The notes below the pieces were generated by a model that did no database searches, was not told where the DNA came from, and saw nothing but the letters and a program-made list of their open reading frames with translations. This document shows positions 43,382-52,477 of a stretch of 64,000 bases of DNA, piece after piece. The stretch comes from Oceanibium sediminis. GTDB lineage: Bacteria > Pseudomonadota > Alphaproteobacteria > Rhodobacterales > Rhodobacteraceae. A program made the translations under genes and the position numbers. The DNA lies in NCBI RefSeq assembly GCF_003265325.1, contig NZ_QGNX01000001.1, positions 744,001-808,000 on the forward strand, in the 5' to 3' direction. The first letter of the stretch is position 1. Every line of letters begins with the position of its first letter.

Positions 43382-45346
43382 ATGACCCGTATCCTGCTGA
43401 CGCTTGCCTGCCTGCTCGGGCCCCTGCTGTCCGCGCCCGCCGCCGCGCAACAGGCGGATGCGCCGATCCAGGTCCTGTTGCAGGAACATGGCGAGATCAT
43501 CGCCGAAAGCTCCCGCCGCAGCATCGGCCCGGCCATCGACGCGCTGGCCGACAGCGGCATGCCAGAGGCGCAGGCGGTGCTGGAACGCTGGCAGGCGAAA
43601 GAGATGTGGATCGACGCGGCAAGCGGCCTGTTCGTTTTCGCCGAGGAGGTGGACCGCGACACGCTGCGCATCTTCGATGTCGCCACCGGCGAAGATCTGG
43701 GCGAAGTGCCCGACGACACCTATGACCAGTTGAAGCCCAACAGTGGCATTCGCGGCATGATCGCTGCCGCACTCGTGCGCTTCCAGTTGATCGACCCCGA
43801 CCCCACCGTGCGTGCCACCGCGCTCGACGCGATCGAGCGGGACCCCGAAGCCTCCCACCTCTCCGTGTTGCGCGCGGTGAAGGGCAGCGACGGCACGCCC
43901 GATTTCTTGACGCGGGTGGAGCGGCTTGAGCGGCTGCTAACGATCCGCTTCGCCGAAGAGGACGCCGAGCGTATCGCCGCCATTGAAAGTTTCGCGGGGG
44001 ATCTTGGCGTCGATGTGCGCGCCGCGCTGAACCCGCTTGTCGCGACCCGGCTTGAGGCCGCAAAAACCATGCCCGACGGCCCCGACATCGCCGGGCGGCT
44101 CTATCCCGACCGCGAGGGGCTCAGCGCTGGGGACGCCTATGTCCTGTTGGTGGACGCCGGGCTTGCCCCGCCGCGCATCTCTGGCGAGGCGCAGCGCCAG
44201 GCGCTGGAGTCCAACATCCAGAATGGCGCCGTCGCCGGTATCGAGGTGGCCACCCTCAGCACCCAGACGGCGCGCGACCTGGCCTATCGCGCGCTGGCGG
44301 AAACCGGCGCAGTGGACCCCGTCGCGACCGAGGGTGAGGTGAACGCCGCCCTGGCCGACCACGTCTTTTTCGCGCGCTACATCGGCGCGCCGCCCGCCGT
44401 GGCGCAGGCCGCTGCGCTGGCGCTGGGCGATATCGGGAACAAGGTGGCGTTCAACCGCTCGCTCGACCTGGCGCTGGACGGGATCTCGCTCGCCTCGATC
44501 TATTTTCTCGCGGCCATCGGGCTGGCCATCACCTTCGGGGTGATGGGCGTCATCAACATGGCCCATGGCGAGTTCATCATGATGGGCGCCTATACCGGCT
44601 TCGTCGTGCAGCAGGTCGTGCCCGACTACACGCTGTCCATCATCCTGGCGATCCCGCTGGCCTTCGCGGTGACCTTCGCCGCCGGCGTGGCGATGGAGCG
44701 GCTGGTGATCCGCTGGCTCTACCACCGTCCGCTGGAAACCCTGCTGGCGACCTTCGGCGTATCCATCGCCTTGCAGCAACTGGCCAAGAACATCTTTGGC
44801 ACGCAGGCCCGCCCGCTGACCGCGCCGGGGTGGCTGGACGGCTCGCTCGTGGTCAACGACATCGTCTCGATCAGCTACATCCGCATCGCGATCTTTGTCC
44901 TTGCGATCCTGTTCCTGGCGATGTTCCTGCTGGTGATGAACCGCACCCGCCTGGGGCTGGAGGTGCGCGCGGTGACGCAGAACCCGCGCATGGCGGCCTC
45001 TATGGGGATCAACCCGGACCGGATCAACATGCTGACCTTCGGCTTCGGCTCAGGGATCGCGGGGATCGCCGGGGTGGCCATCGGGCTTTATGCGAAGGTC
45101 ACGTCGGAAATGGGGGCCGACTACATCGTGCAAAGCTTCATGACCGTGGTGGTCGGGGGCGTGGGCAACATCTGGGGCACGCTGCTGGGGGCCACGATGG
45201 TGGGCTTCCTGCAAAAGGGGATCGAGTGGCTGAACCCGTCCAACACCCTTGCGGCGCAGACCTACATGATCCTGTTCATCATCTTCTTCATCCAGTTCCG
45301 GCCGCGCGGGATCATCCCGCTCAAGGGCCGCGCGGCCGAGGTCTGA
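43382..45346 (+). CDS. urtB: urea ABC transporter permease UrtB, long form
   Basis: A 654-residue protein. It has a signal sequence (LACLLGPLLSAPAAAQ) and then about 330 largely helical extracytoplasmic residues. The LivH-like permease domain runs from about residue 360 to the end (SIYFLAAIGLAITFGVMGVI, NMAHGEFIMMGAYTG, VVVGGVGNIWGTLLGATMVG). Long UrtB proteins with such an N-terminal part occur in many proteobacteria. It pairs with UrtC to form the channel; the urtC gene starts 3 bp downstream. Confidence 0.94.
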   Translation: MTRILLTLACLLGPLLSAPAAAQQADAPIQVLLQEHGEIIAESSRRSIGPAIDALADSGMPEAQAVLERWQAKEMWIDAASGLFVFAEEVDRDTLRIFDVATGEDLGEVPDDTYDQLKPNSGIRGMIAAALVRFQLIDPDPTVRATALDAIERDPEASHLSVLRAVKGSDGTPDFLTRVERLERLLTIRFAEEDAERIAAIESFAGDLGVDVRAALNPLVATRLEAAKTMPDGPDIAGRLYPDREGLSAGDAYVLLVDAGLAPPRISGEAQRQALESNIQNGAVAGIEVATLSTQTARDLAYRALAETGAVDPVATEGEVNAALADHVFFARYIGAPPAVAQAAALALGDIGNKVAFNRSLDLALDGISLASIYFLAAIGLAITFGVMGVINMAHGEFIMMGAYTGFVVQQVVPDYTLSIILAIPLAFAVTFAAGVAMERLVIRWLYHRPLETLLATFGVSIALQQLAKNIFGTQARPLTAPGWLDGSLVVNDIVSISYIRIAIFVLAILFLAMFLLVMNRTRLGLEVRAVTQNPRMAASMGINPDRINMLTFGFGSGIAGIAGVAIGLYAKVTSEMGADYIVQSFMTVVVGGVGNIWGTLLGATMVGFLQKGIEWLNPSNTLAAQTYMILFIIFFIQFRPRGIIPLKGRAAEV

Positions 45347-45349
45347 GCC

Positions 45350-46621
45350 ATGGCGGAAACCACCCTCTCCACCCAGCGCGCAGGCCGCAAACCGCGCTTC
45401 CTGCTGGCGGACAACGCCTCCGTGCTGATCTTCATGGGGTTGCTGGCGCTGTTCACACTGGGCGTGACGGTCCTGTCGGAAGGGTTCGGCATCGGCGTCA
45501 TCTCGACCAGTTTCGTAAAGACGCTGGGCAAGACGCTGTGCCTGTGCCTTGTCGCGCTGGCGATGGACCTGGTCTGGGGCTACTGCGGCATCCTCAGCCT
45601 TGGGCACATGGCGTTCTTCGGGCTCGGGGGTTACGCCATCGGTATGTGGCTGATGTACGCCCGGACCGAGATCATCGTGACGGAAAGCCTGGCCGCCGCC
45701 GCCCTGCCGCCCACGCCGCAGGAAATCTCGGACGGGATCGCGGCGCAGATCTTCGGCGTCGTGGGCGCGTCGGAATTCCCGCCGATCTGGGCCTTCGCCC
45801 ATTCGCTGCCGCTGCAACTGGCCGCCGTGGTGCTGGTGCCGGGGCTGCTGGCGCTGGTCTTCGGCTGGCTGGCGTTTCGCAGTCGCGTCACCGGCGTCTA
45901 CCTGTCGATCCTGACCCAGGCGATGACGCTGGCGCTGTCGCTCTACCTGTTCCAGAACGACAGCGGGCTCAGGGGCAACAACGGCCTGTCCGGGTTGCAG
46001 AATCTGCCGGGCCTTGGCGATGTGCCGCAATCCACCGTGTCGCTGTGGTTCTTCTGGGCCTCGGCCCTGGCGCTGGGGCTTGGCTACCTGCTGTGCGTGC
46101 GCGTGGTGTCGGGCAAGTTCGGCTCCGTCATCCGCGCGATCCGTGACGATGAAAGCCGCGCGCGCTTCCTCGGCTACCCGGTGGAGGGGTACAAGCTGTT
46201 CATCTTCACCCTGACCGCGATCCTCGCGGGCATCGCCGGGGCGCTCTATTACCCGCAGGCGGGGATCATCAACCCGGCGGAAATCGCGCCCATCGCCTCG
46301 ATCTACCTGGCGGTCTGGGTCGCCATCGGCGGGCGCGGGCGGCTTTACGGCGCGGTGATCGGGGCGGCCTTCGTCTCGCTTCTGTCCACGTGGTTCACCG
46401 GGGGGCAGGCGCCCGACGTGTCGCTTGGCTTTTACACCATCCAGTGGGTGGATTGGTGGACCGTGCTGCTCGGCCTGTCCTTCGTGGCCGTCACCCTGTT
46501 CGCGCCCAAGGGCATCGGCGGGCTGTTCGACCTGATCGCGGACCGCCGCCACCAGGACCGCCACGGCGCGGACCTTGGCCCCGAGCCGGGCGCCTTGCGG
46601 GAAAAGGAATCCCAGGTATGA
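45350..46621 (+). CDS. urtC: urea ABC transporter permease UrtC
   Basis: A 423-residue LivM-like permease with about 9-10 helices. UrtC-typical segments are DLVWGYCGILSLGHMAFFGLG, SLYLFQNDSGLRGNNGL (characteristic of urea transporters) and WVAIGGRGRLYGAVIGA. Its stop overlaps the urtD start in an ATGA. Confidence 0.94.
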   Translation: MAETTLSTQRAGRKPRFLLADNASVLIFMGLLALFTLGVTVLSEGFGIGVISTSFVKTLGKTLCLCLVALAMDLVWGYCGILSLGHMAFFGLGGYAIGMWLMYARTEIIVTESLAAAALPPTPQEISDGIAAQIFGVVGASEFPPIWAFAHSLPLQLAAVVLVPGLLALVFGWLAFRSRVTGVYLSILTQAMTLALSLYLFQNDSGLRGNNGLSGLQNLPGLGDVPQSTVSLWFFWASALALGLGYLLCVRVVSGKFGSVIRAIRDDESRARFLGYPVEGYKLFIFTLTAILAGIAGALYYPQAGIINPAEIAPIASIYLAVWVAIGGRGRLYGAVIGAAFVSLLSTWFTGGQAPDVSLGFYTIQWVDWWTVLLGLSFVAVTLFAPKGIGGLFDLIADRRHQDRHGADLGPEPGALREKESQV

Positions 46622-47358
46622 GCACGCTGCTCGAAGTGTCCGGCGTCTCCGTCTCGTTCGACGGGTTTCGCGCCATCAACAACCTGACGTTCCAGATCGC
46701 CGAGCGCGAGATGCGCGCCGTCATCGGCCCCAACGGCGCGGGAAAGACCACCTTCATGGATATCGTCACCGGCAAGACCCGCCCCGACGCGGGCCAGGTG
46801 CTCTGGGGGGAGAAGTCGCAATCCCTTCTGCGCATGTCCGAAAGCCGCATCGCGCAGGCCGGCATCGGGCGAAAGTTCCAGCGCCCCACGGTGTTCGAGG
46901 ATCAGACCGTGGCCGAGAACCTGATGCTCGCCCTTAAAAAAAAGCGCGGCCCCCTCGCGGTGTTGCGATTCCGCGCCTCGGCCGAGGATCGTGAGCGGGT
47001 GGAGCAGCTCGCCGGGGAAATCGGCCTGAACGCCGCGCTGCACCGCAAGTCGGGCGAGTTGAGCCACGGGCAGAAGCAGTGGCTGGAAATCGGCATGCTG
47101 CTGGCGCAGGAACCCCGCCTGCTGCTGGTGGACGAACCGGCGGCGGGTATGACGGCGGCTGAGCGTGAGCATACGACCGCGCTGCTGGTTGAAGCCGCCA
47201 AAACCCGCGCCGTGGTGGTGATCGAACACGACATGGAATTCGTGCGCCGCCTCAACTGCAAGGTGACCGTGCTGCATGAAGGCTCCGTCCTGGCCGAGGG
47301 GTCGATCGACCACGTGACCTCGGACGAAAAAGTGATCGAGGTGTACCTTGGCCGATAA
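46618..47358 (+). CDS. urtD: urea ABC transporter ATP-binding protein UrtD
   Basis: A 246-residue LivG-like ATPase with GPNGAGKTTFMDIVTGKTRP (Walker A followed by the UrtD-type GKT(R/K)P), IGRKFQRPTVFED (typical of UrtD), signature LSHGQKQWLEIGM and LLLVDEPAAGM. Start at 46618 gives an ATGA overlap with urtC. The end overlaps urtE by 11 bp. Confidence 0.95.
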   Translation: MSTLLEVSGVSVSFDGFRAINNLTFQIAEREMRAVIGPNGAGKTTFMDIVTGKTRPDAGQVLWGEKSQSLLRMSESRIAQAGIGRKFQRPTVFEDQTVAENLMLALKKKRGPLAVLRFRASAEDRERVEQLAGEIGLNAALHRKSGELSHGQKQWLEIGMLLAQEPRLLLVDEPAAGMTAAEREHTTALLVEAAKTRAVVVIEHDMEFVRRLNCKVTVLHEGSVLAEGSIDHVTSDEKVIEVYLGR

Positions 47359-48055
47359 CCTGCTCGAAATCGAAGGCCTGACGCTGCACTACGGCGGCAG
47401 CGAGATCCTGCGCGGCGTGGACCTGACCGCCGCAAAGGGCGAGGTGACCTGCGTCATGGGCACCAACGGCGTGGGCAAGACCAGCCTTCTGAAGGCGATT
47501 TCCGGGACCCATCCGCGCAGCACCGGCGACTACCGCCTCGCCGGTGAACGGATCGGGCGGCTCAGCGCCCACGCGCTGGCGCAACGGGGCGTCGCCTACG
47601 TCCCCCAGGGGCGCGAGATCTTCCCCTTCCTCACCGTCGAGGAGAACCTGGAAACCGGCTTCGCCTGCCTGCCGCGCGATCGCCGCCGCATTCCCGACGA
47701 CGTGTTCGAGCTGTTCCCCATCCTGCGCGACTTCCTGAAACGCCGGGGCGGGGACCTGTCTGGGGGGCAGCAGCAGCAACTCGCTATCGCCCGCGCGCTG
47801 GTAACCGAGCCGAACCTGTTGTTGCTGGACGAGCCGACCGAAGGCATCCAGCCCAACATCATCAAGCAGATCGGGGACGTCATCCGCCTGCTGAAATCGC
47901 GCGGCGACATGGCGATCGTGCTGGTCGAGCAGTATTTCGAGTTCGCCCACGCACTGGGCGACTCCTTCCTGGTGCTGGAGCGCGGGGCGGAAAAGCTCAG
48001 CGGTCGGGCGGGGGCGCTGGACAAGGGGCGACTGATGCAGGCCGTCTCGGTCTGA
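47348..48055 (+). CDS. urtE: urea ABC transporter ATP-binding protein UrtE
   Basis: A 235-residue LivF-like ATPase with GTNGVGKTSLLKAISG, YVPQGREIFPFLTVEEN (UrtE-type), LSGGQQQQLAIARAL and LLLDEPTEGIQPNIIKQIG. The only start that gives the normal N-terminus (ADNLLEIEGLTLHYGG) is TTG at 47348, inside the urtD gene. It is the last gene of the urt operon. There is no obvious terminator before the LacI gene region. Confidence 0.94.
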   Translation: MADNLLEIEGLTLHYGGSEILRGVDLTAAKGEVTCVMGTNGVGKTSLLKAISGTHPRSTGDYRLAGERIGRLSAHALAQRGVAYVPQGREIFPFLTVEENLETGFACLPRDRRRIPDDVFELFPILRDFLKRRGGDLSGGQQQQLAIARALVTEPNLLLLDEPTEGIQPNIIKQIGDVIRLLKSRGDMAIVLVEQYFEFAHALGDSFLVLERGAEKLSGRAGALDKGRLMQAVSV

Positions 48056-48112
48056 CCGTGCGTCGGCCATATTGACCACCCGATAAAAATTTCCATAATG
48101 TAATTTCGGAAC

Positions 48113-48126
48113 TTTACGCGCGAAAA
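48113..48126. promoter_or_regulatory. LacI-type operator upstream of the lacI-like gene
   Basis: TTTACGCGCGAAAA matches the TTWACG-CG-CGTWAA palindrome found twice in front of the smoE-like gene, with one departure on the right arm. It lies about 76 bp upstream of the regulator's ATG, consistent with autoregulation. Confidence 0.62.
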
Positions 48127-48201
48127 GAATTGCGCCGTCTGTCCCGGGGTCCGCACCGCCCCCGACAGACTTCAGAATACCGCGTCGCGCGAGGAGGGAA
48201 A

Positions 48202-49233
48202 ATGGGCATGAACAAGATCCGGAACATGGAGCAGTTCGCTTCCGTCAGCGGTATCTCGCGCCCAACGCTGTCGAAGTACTTCAACGACCCTACCAGCGTG
48301 CGCGCCACTACCCGGGGCCGGATCGAGGAGGCGTTGGAGCGTTTCGACTACCGGCCCAACATCTTCGCCGTGAACCAGAACCGGCAACTGACCAAGAACG
48401 TCGGCATCGTCGTTCCCTACCTCGCCGACCCGTTCTTCGCCGAGATCGCCCGCAATATCGAGCGGCGCTGCCTGGCCGCCGGGTTCTGGCCGACGCTGTT
48501 TTCCAGCCACGGCGACCCGATGCTCGAACTTGAGATCCTGGACAGCCTGCGCTCACTGAAACCGGCGGGGGTGATGCTGGCGCCGCTCGGGCGGGCCTCT
48601 GACAAGGCGGGGATCGAAAAGTTCTGCAAGGATGTTCCCACGGTGCTGTTCGACAGCAATATCGAGGGGGTGGGCGATGCTTTCGTCGGGTCGGACAACC
48701 ACAGTTTCGTCTCGCAAAGCGTGCAATACCTGACCCGCTCGGGCACGCCGCCCTGCTTCTTCGAGATGCGCAACCCCGCGAACCCCAACGCGAACAAGCG
48801 CCGCAAAGCCTATATCGAGGTGATGGAGCAACTGGGTTTCCCGCCGCAGATCATCCAGATCGAGGGTGAGGGCTGGGCCTTCGAGGAAATCGGCTACCAG
48901 GGCGCGAAACAGGTATTCCGGGACAAAAGCCTGCCCGGCGACACCGTGCTGTGCAGCAACGACCGGCTTGCGATCGGCTTCCTGGCCGCCGCCTACGAGC
49001 ATGGCATCAAGGTGGGGCGTGGCGACGATTGCGAGCTGCGTGTCGCCTCGCACGACGATCACCCCTTCTCGCGCTATACCTGCCCGTCGCTGACCACGGT
49101 GGCCCATGACTACGAGGTGGTTTCGAGCCGCAGCGTCGAAATGCTCTTTACCCTGATGGAGGACCGGAACGCCTTCAAGTCGCGGAAGGAAAAGCTTTTT
49201 CCGGCCCGGCTTATCCTGCGCGCCTCTGCCTGA
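48202..49233 (+). CDS. LacI family transcriptional regulator of the polyol operon
   Basis: A 343-residue regulator. The N-terminal HTH (about 5-55) reads MEQFASVSGISRPTLSKYFN, a variant of the LacI recognition region. It is followed by the hinge helix, a periplasmic-binding-like core (VGIVVPYLADPFFAEIARNI) and a C-terminal effector lobe. GAGGAGGG precedes the ATG. It is transcribed ahead of, and in the same direction as, the smo genes, whose upstream region carries two matching operators, so it likely represses them until a polyol binds. Confidence 0.92.
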   Translation: MGMNKIRNMEQFASVSGISRPTLSKYFNDPTSVRATTRGRIEEALERFDYRPNIFAVNQNRQLTKNVGIVVPYLADPFFAEIARNIERRCLAAGFWPTLFSSHGDPMLELEILDSLRSLKPAGVMLAPLGRASDKAGIEKFCKDVPTVLFDSNIEGVGDAFVGSDNHSFVSQSVQYLTRSGTPPCFFEMRNPANPNANKRRKAYIEVMEQLGFPPQIIQIEGEGWAFEEIGYQGAKQVFRDKSLPGDTVLCSNDRLAIGFLAAAYEHGIKVGRGDDCELRVASHDDHPFSRYTCPSLTTVAHDYEVVSSRSVEMLFTLMEDRNAFKSRKEKLFPARLILRASA

Positions 49234-49245
49234 CACTCCTTAAAG

Positions 49246-49280
49246 TTAACGCGCGTAAAAAATTAGTTGACGCGCGTTAA
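49246..49280. promoter_or_regulatory. tandem LacI-type operators upstream of the polyol transporter operon
   Basis: O1 is TTAACGCGCGTAAA (49246-49259) and O2 is TTGACGCGCGTTAA (49267-49280). Each is a near-perfect palindrome around a central CG, with centres exactly 21 bp (two helical turns) apart. The two are also mirror images, giving a 12-bp perfect inverted repeat (49245-49256/49270-49281). O2 contains a possible -35 box (TTGACG). Confidence 0.82.
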
Positions 49281-49333
49281 CGTAAACGACATCCTTTCCC
49301 CCAGGTAATCCAAGAATCAAGGGAGGAATTCGG

Positions 49334-50638
49334 ATGCACCTGAGAACCGTACTTTGTACGGCGAGCGCGCTTGCCTTCGTTGCAGCCGCCGCCAACGCCC
49401 AGACCACCATCACGATCGCCACCGTGAACAACGGTGACATGATCCGGATGCAGGGTCTGACCGACGACTTCACGTCGAAACACCCCGACATCGCGGTCGA
49501 GTGGGTGACGCTGGAAGAAAACGTTCTGCGCCAGCGTGTGACCCAGGACATCGCCACCGGCGGTGGCCAGTTCGACGTGATGACCATCGGCATGTATGAA
49601 ACGCCGATCTGGGCCAAGAACGGCTGGCTGGTGCCGCTCGACGACCTCGGCGAGGATTACGACGCCGAGGACATCCTGCCCGCCATGCGCGCGGGCCTGT
49701 CCCATGACGGCACGCTCTATGCCGCGCCCTTCTACGGCGAAAGCTCCATGGTCATGTATCGCACCGACCTGATGGAAGCCGCCGGCCTTGAAATGCCCGA
49801 GGCCCCGACCTGGGAGTTCATCGGCGAAGCGGCCCGCGCCATGACCGACAAGGACAACGAGATCTACGGCATCTGCCTGCGCGGCAAGGCCGGCTGGGGC
49901 GAGAACATGGCCTTCATTACCACGGTCGCCAACTCCTTCGGCGCGCGCTGGTTCGATGAGGACTGGAAGCCGCAGCTCGACACGCCCGCGTGGAAAGAAG
50001 CGGTCACCTTCTACAACGACCTGCTCGCGGATGCCGGCCCTCCGGGCGCATCGACCAACGGCTTCAACGAGAACCTCGCGCTGTTCCAGCAGGGCAAATG
50101 CGGCATGTGGATCGATGCCACCGTGGCCGCGTCCTTCGTGACCAACCCCAACGACTCCACCGTGGCTGACAAGGTCGGCTTCGCGCTCGCGCCGGATACC
50201 GGCAAGGGCAAGCGCGCCAATTGGCTCTGGGCCTGGGCGCTGGCGGTTCCGGCCGGTTCCGACGCTACGGACGAGGCGAAAGCCTTCATCGAGTGGGCGA
50301 CCTCCAAGGACTACCTGGCGCTGGTGGCGGAAAACGAAGGCTGGGCCAACGTCCCGCCGGGCAGCCGGACCTCGCTCTACGAGAACCCGGAATACCAGAA
50401 GGTGCCCTTCGCTGCCATGACGCTGCAGTCCATCAACGCGGCGGATCCGTCGAACCCGACGGTCGACCCGGTGCCCTATGTCGGCATCCAGTATGTCGCG
50501 ATCCCCGAATGGGCCGGCATCGGCACCTCTGCGGGGCAGGAATTCTCTGCCATGGTTGCGGGCCAGCAGTCCGTCGACGAGGCGCTTGAGAAGGCCCAGT
50601 CCCTGGTAGCCGAGGAAATGGAAGCGGCGGGTTACTGA
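49334..50638 (+). CDS. smoE: polyol (sorbitol/mannitol) ABC transporter substrate-binding protein
   Basis: A 434-residue SBP_bac_1 (MalE-like, CUT1) periplasmic protein with signal peptide ending at AAANAQ. Segments such as FDVMTIGMYETPIWAKNGWL and GICLRGKAGWGENMAFI are those expected of SmoE/MtlE polyol-binding proteins. Downstream genes for two permeases, an ATPase, a sorbitol-type SDR and mannitol dehydrogenase fix the substrate class. Expression is probably induced through the LacI-type operators 54-88 bp upstream. Confidence 0.9.
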   Translation: MHLRTVLCTASALAFVAAAANAQTTITIATVNNGDMIRMQGLTDDFTSKHPDIAVEWVTLEENVLRQRVTQDIATGGGQFDVMTIGMYETPIWAKNGWLVPLDDLGEDYDAEDILPAMRAGLSHDGTLYAAPFYGESSMVMYRTDLMEAAGLEMPEAPTWEFIGEAARAMTDKDNEIYGICLRGKAGWGENMAFITTVANSFGARWFDEDWKPQLDTPAWKEAVTFYNDLLADAGPPGASTNGFNENLALFQQGKCGMWIDATVAASFVTNPNDSTVADKVGFALAPDTGKGKRANWLWAWALAVPAGSDATDEAKAFIEWATSKDYLALVAENEGWANVPPGSRTSLYENPEYQKVPFAAMTLQSINAADPSNPTVDPVPYVGIQYVAIPEWAGIGTSAGQEFSAMVAGQQSVDEALEKAQSLVAEEMEAAGY

Positions 50639-50653
50639 CCGCATCCTCCCTGG

Positions 50654-50681
50654 CGGGGGGCGGCACCTGCGCTGCCCCCCG
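50654..50681 (+). terminator. 11-bp inverted repeat after the smoE-like gene
   Basis: CGGGGGGCGGC (50654-50664) and GCTGCCCCCCG (50671-50681), 6-base loop, one G-U pair. It is probably an attenuator or stabiliser between binding-protein and permease genes. Confidence 0.65.
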
Positions 50682-50755
50682 TACTTCGACCCTGCTGACA
50701 TCCCTGTGAGGCCCGCGCGCGGGCCGCGGATCATCACACCGCGAGGAGAGATATC

Positions 50756-51622
50756 ATGGCGACCAAGCATTCCCGTTCCGCCGCCCGCCTGATGATGGCC
50801 CCGGCCGTGATCCTGCTTCTGGGCTGGATGCTCGTCCCCCTCACCATGACGCTGTATTTCTCGTTCAAGCGCTACCTGCCGATGCGCGGCGGCGACCAGG
50901 GCTGGGTGGGGTTTGAAAACTACGTCCGCTTCGTCACCTCCACCGCCTTCTGGCCTAGCGTGCAGGCCACGCTGATTATTGTCGGTAGCGTGCTGGTGAT
51001 CACCGTCGCCTTCGGCGTGCTGCTGGCGCTGCTGCTGGACCAGCCGATGTGGGGCCAGGGGATCGTGCGCATCCTGGTGATCGCGCCCTTCTTCGTCATG
51101 CCGACCGTGTCCGCGCTGGTCTGGAAGAACATGTTCATGGACCCGGTGAACGGACTTTTCGCGCATCTATGGAAATTCTTCGGGGCCGCGCCGATCGAAT
51201 GGCTCAGCCAGGCGTCGCTGACCTCCATCGTCATCATCGTGTCCTGGCAATGGCTGCCGTTCGCCACGCTGATCCTGCTGACCGCGATCCAGTCGCTGGA
51301 CAGCGAACAGCTGGAAGCGGCGGAAATGGACGGCGCGCCACCGCTGTCGCGCTTCGGCTTCATCATCCTGCCGCACCTGGCGCGCGCGATCACCATCGTG
51401 GTGCTGATCCAGACCATCTTCCTGCTGGCGATCTTCGCCGAGATCTTCGTCACCACGCAGGGTAGCTTCGGGACCCGCACGCTGACCTACCTGATCTACC
51501 AGCGGGTGCTGGAAAGCCAGAACGTCGGGCTCGGCTCGGCCGGTGGCATCTACGCCGTGATCCTTGCGAATATCGTTGCCATCTTCCTGATGCGCATCGT
51601 CGGCAAGAACCTGGACGCCTGA
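50756..51622 (+). CDS. smoF: polyol ABC transporter permease (MalF type)
   Basis: A 288-residue CUT1 permease with six predicted helices starting MMAPAVILLLGWMLVPLTMT. The EAA loop EQLEAAEMDGAPPLSRFGFI contacts the ATPase. GAGGAGAG precedes the ATG. It forms a heterodimer with the product of the next gene, 13 bp downstream. Confidence 0.92.
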   Translation: MATKHSRSAARLMMAPAVILLLGWMLVPLTMTLYFSFKRYLPMRGGDQGWVGFENYVRFVTSTAFWPSVQATLIIVGSVLVITVAFGVLLALLLDQPMWGQGIVRILVIAPFFVMPTVSALVWKNMFMDPVNGLFAHLWKFFGAAPIEWLSQASLTSIVIIVSWQWLPFATLILLTAIQSLDSEQLEAAEMDGAPPLSRFGFIILPHLARAITIVVLIQTIFLLAIFAEIFVTTQGSFGTRTLTYLIYQRVLESQNVGLGSAGGIYAVILANIVAIFLMRIVGKNLDA

Positions 51623-51635
51623 GGAGGGCTTAGAC

Positions 51636-52466
51636 ATGGCACGCGCCGTCACGCAGAAACGCAAGATGATCAACACCGCGCTGGCCTGGACCATCGGGCT
51701 GTTGATCTTCTTCCCGATCCTCTGGACCATCCTGACCAGCTTCAAGACCGAGGCGACCGCCATAGCCGATCCCCCGGTGTTCCTGTTCTTCGACTGGACG
51801 CTGGAGAATTACTCGGTGGTGCAGGAACGCTCGAACTACATGCAGTTCCTGTGGAACTCGATCATCATCGCCGGGGGCTCCACAATCCTTGGCGTGATCA
51901 TCGCGGTGCCTGCCGCCTGGTCCATGGCCTTCGTGCCATCACGTCGCACAAAGGACATCCTGCTGTGGATGCTGTCCACCAAGATGCTGCCCGCGGTGGG
52001 CGTGCTCTACCCCATCTACCTGCTGTTCATCGAATTGGGGCTTTTGGACACCCGCGTCGGGCTGACCGTGGTGCTGATGCTGATCAACCTGCCGATCATC
52101 GTCTGGATGCTCTACACCTACTTCCGCGAAATCCCGGGCGAGATCCTGGAAGCCGCGCGGATGGACGGCGCCGGATTGAGGGAGGAGATCCTCTACGTCC
52201 TCACGCCCATGGCGGTGCCGGGGATCGCCTCCACCCTGCTGCTGAACTTCATCCTGGCCTGGAACGAAGCGTTCTGGACCCTGAACCTGACGGCTGCCAA
52301 GGCCGCCCCGCTGACGGCCTTCATCGCCAGCTACTCCAGCCCCGAGGGCCTGTTCTACGCCAAGCTCTCGGCCGCCTCCACCATGGCCATCGCGCCGATC
52401 CTCATCCTCGGCTGGTTCAGCCAGAAGCAACTCGTGCGCGGCCTCACCTTCGGCGCGGTCAAATAA
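51636..52466 (+). CDS. smoG: polyol ABC transporter permease (MalG type)
   Basis: A 276-residue CUT1 permease with six helices and the EAA loop [19 protein letters not shown]. The N-terminal helix region ([20 protein letters not shown]) is MalG-like. The ATPase gene begins 11 bp after its stop. Confidence 0.92.
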   Translation: MARAVTQKRKMINTALAWTIGLLIFFPILWTILTSFKTEATAIADPPVFLFFDWTLENYSVVQERSNYMQFLWNSIIIAGGSTILGVIIAVPAAWSMAFVPSRRTKDILLWMLSTKMLPAVGVLYPIYLLFIELGLLDTRVGLTVVLMLINLPIIVWMLYTYFREIPGEILEAARMDGAGLREEILYVLTPMAVPGIASTLLLNFILAWNEAFWTLNLTAAKAAPLTAFIASYSSPEGLFYAKLSAASTMAIAPILILGWFSQKQLVRGLTFGAVK

Positions 52467-52477
52467 GGAAGGATACC

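Noticed and set aside
43382-44450. N-terminal half of UrtB as a novel fusion domain
   Set aside because: Long UrtB proteins with an exported helical N-terminal part are widespread in proteobacteria.
45050-46564. 504-codon minus-strand frame opposite urtC
   Set aside because: Antisense shadow of a well-recognised permease gene.
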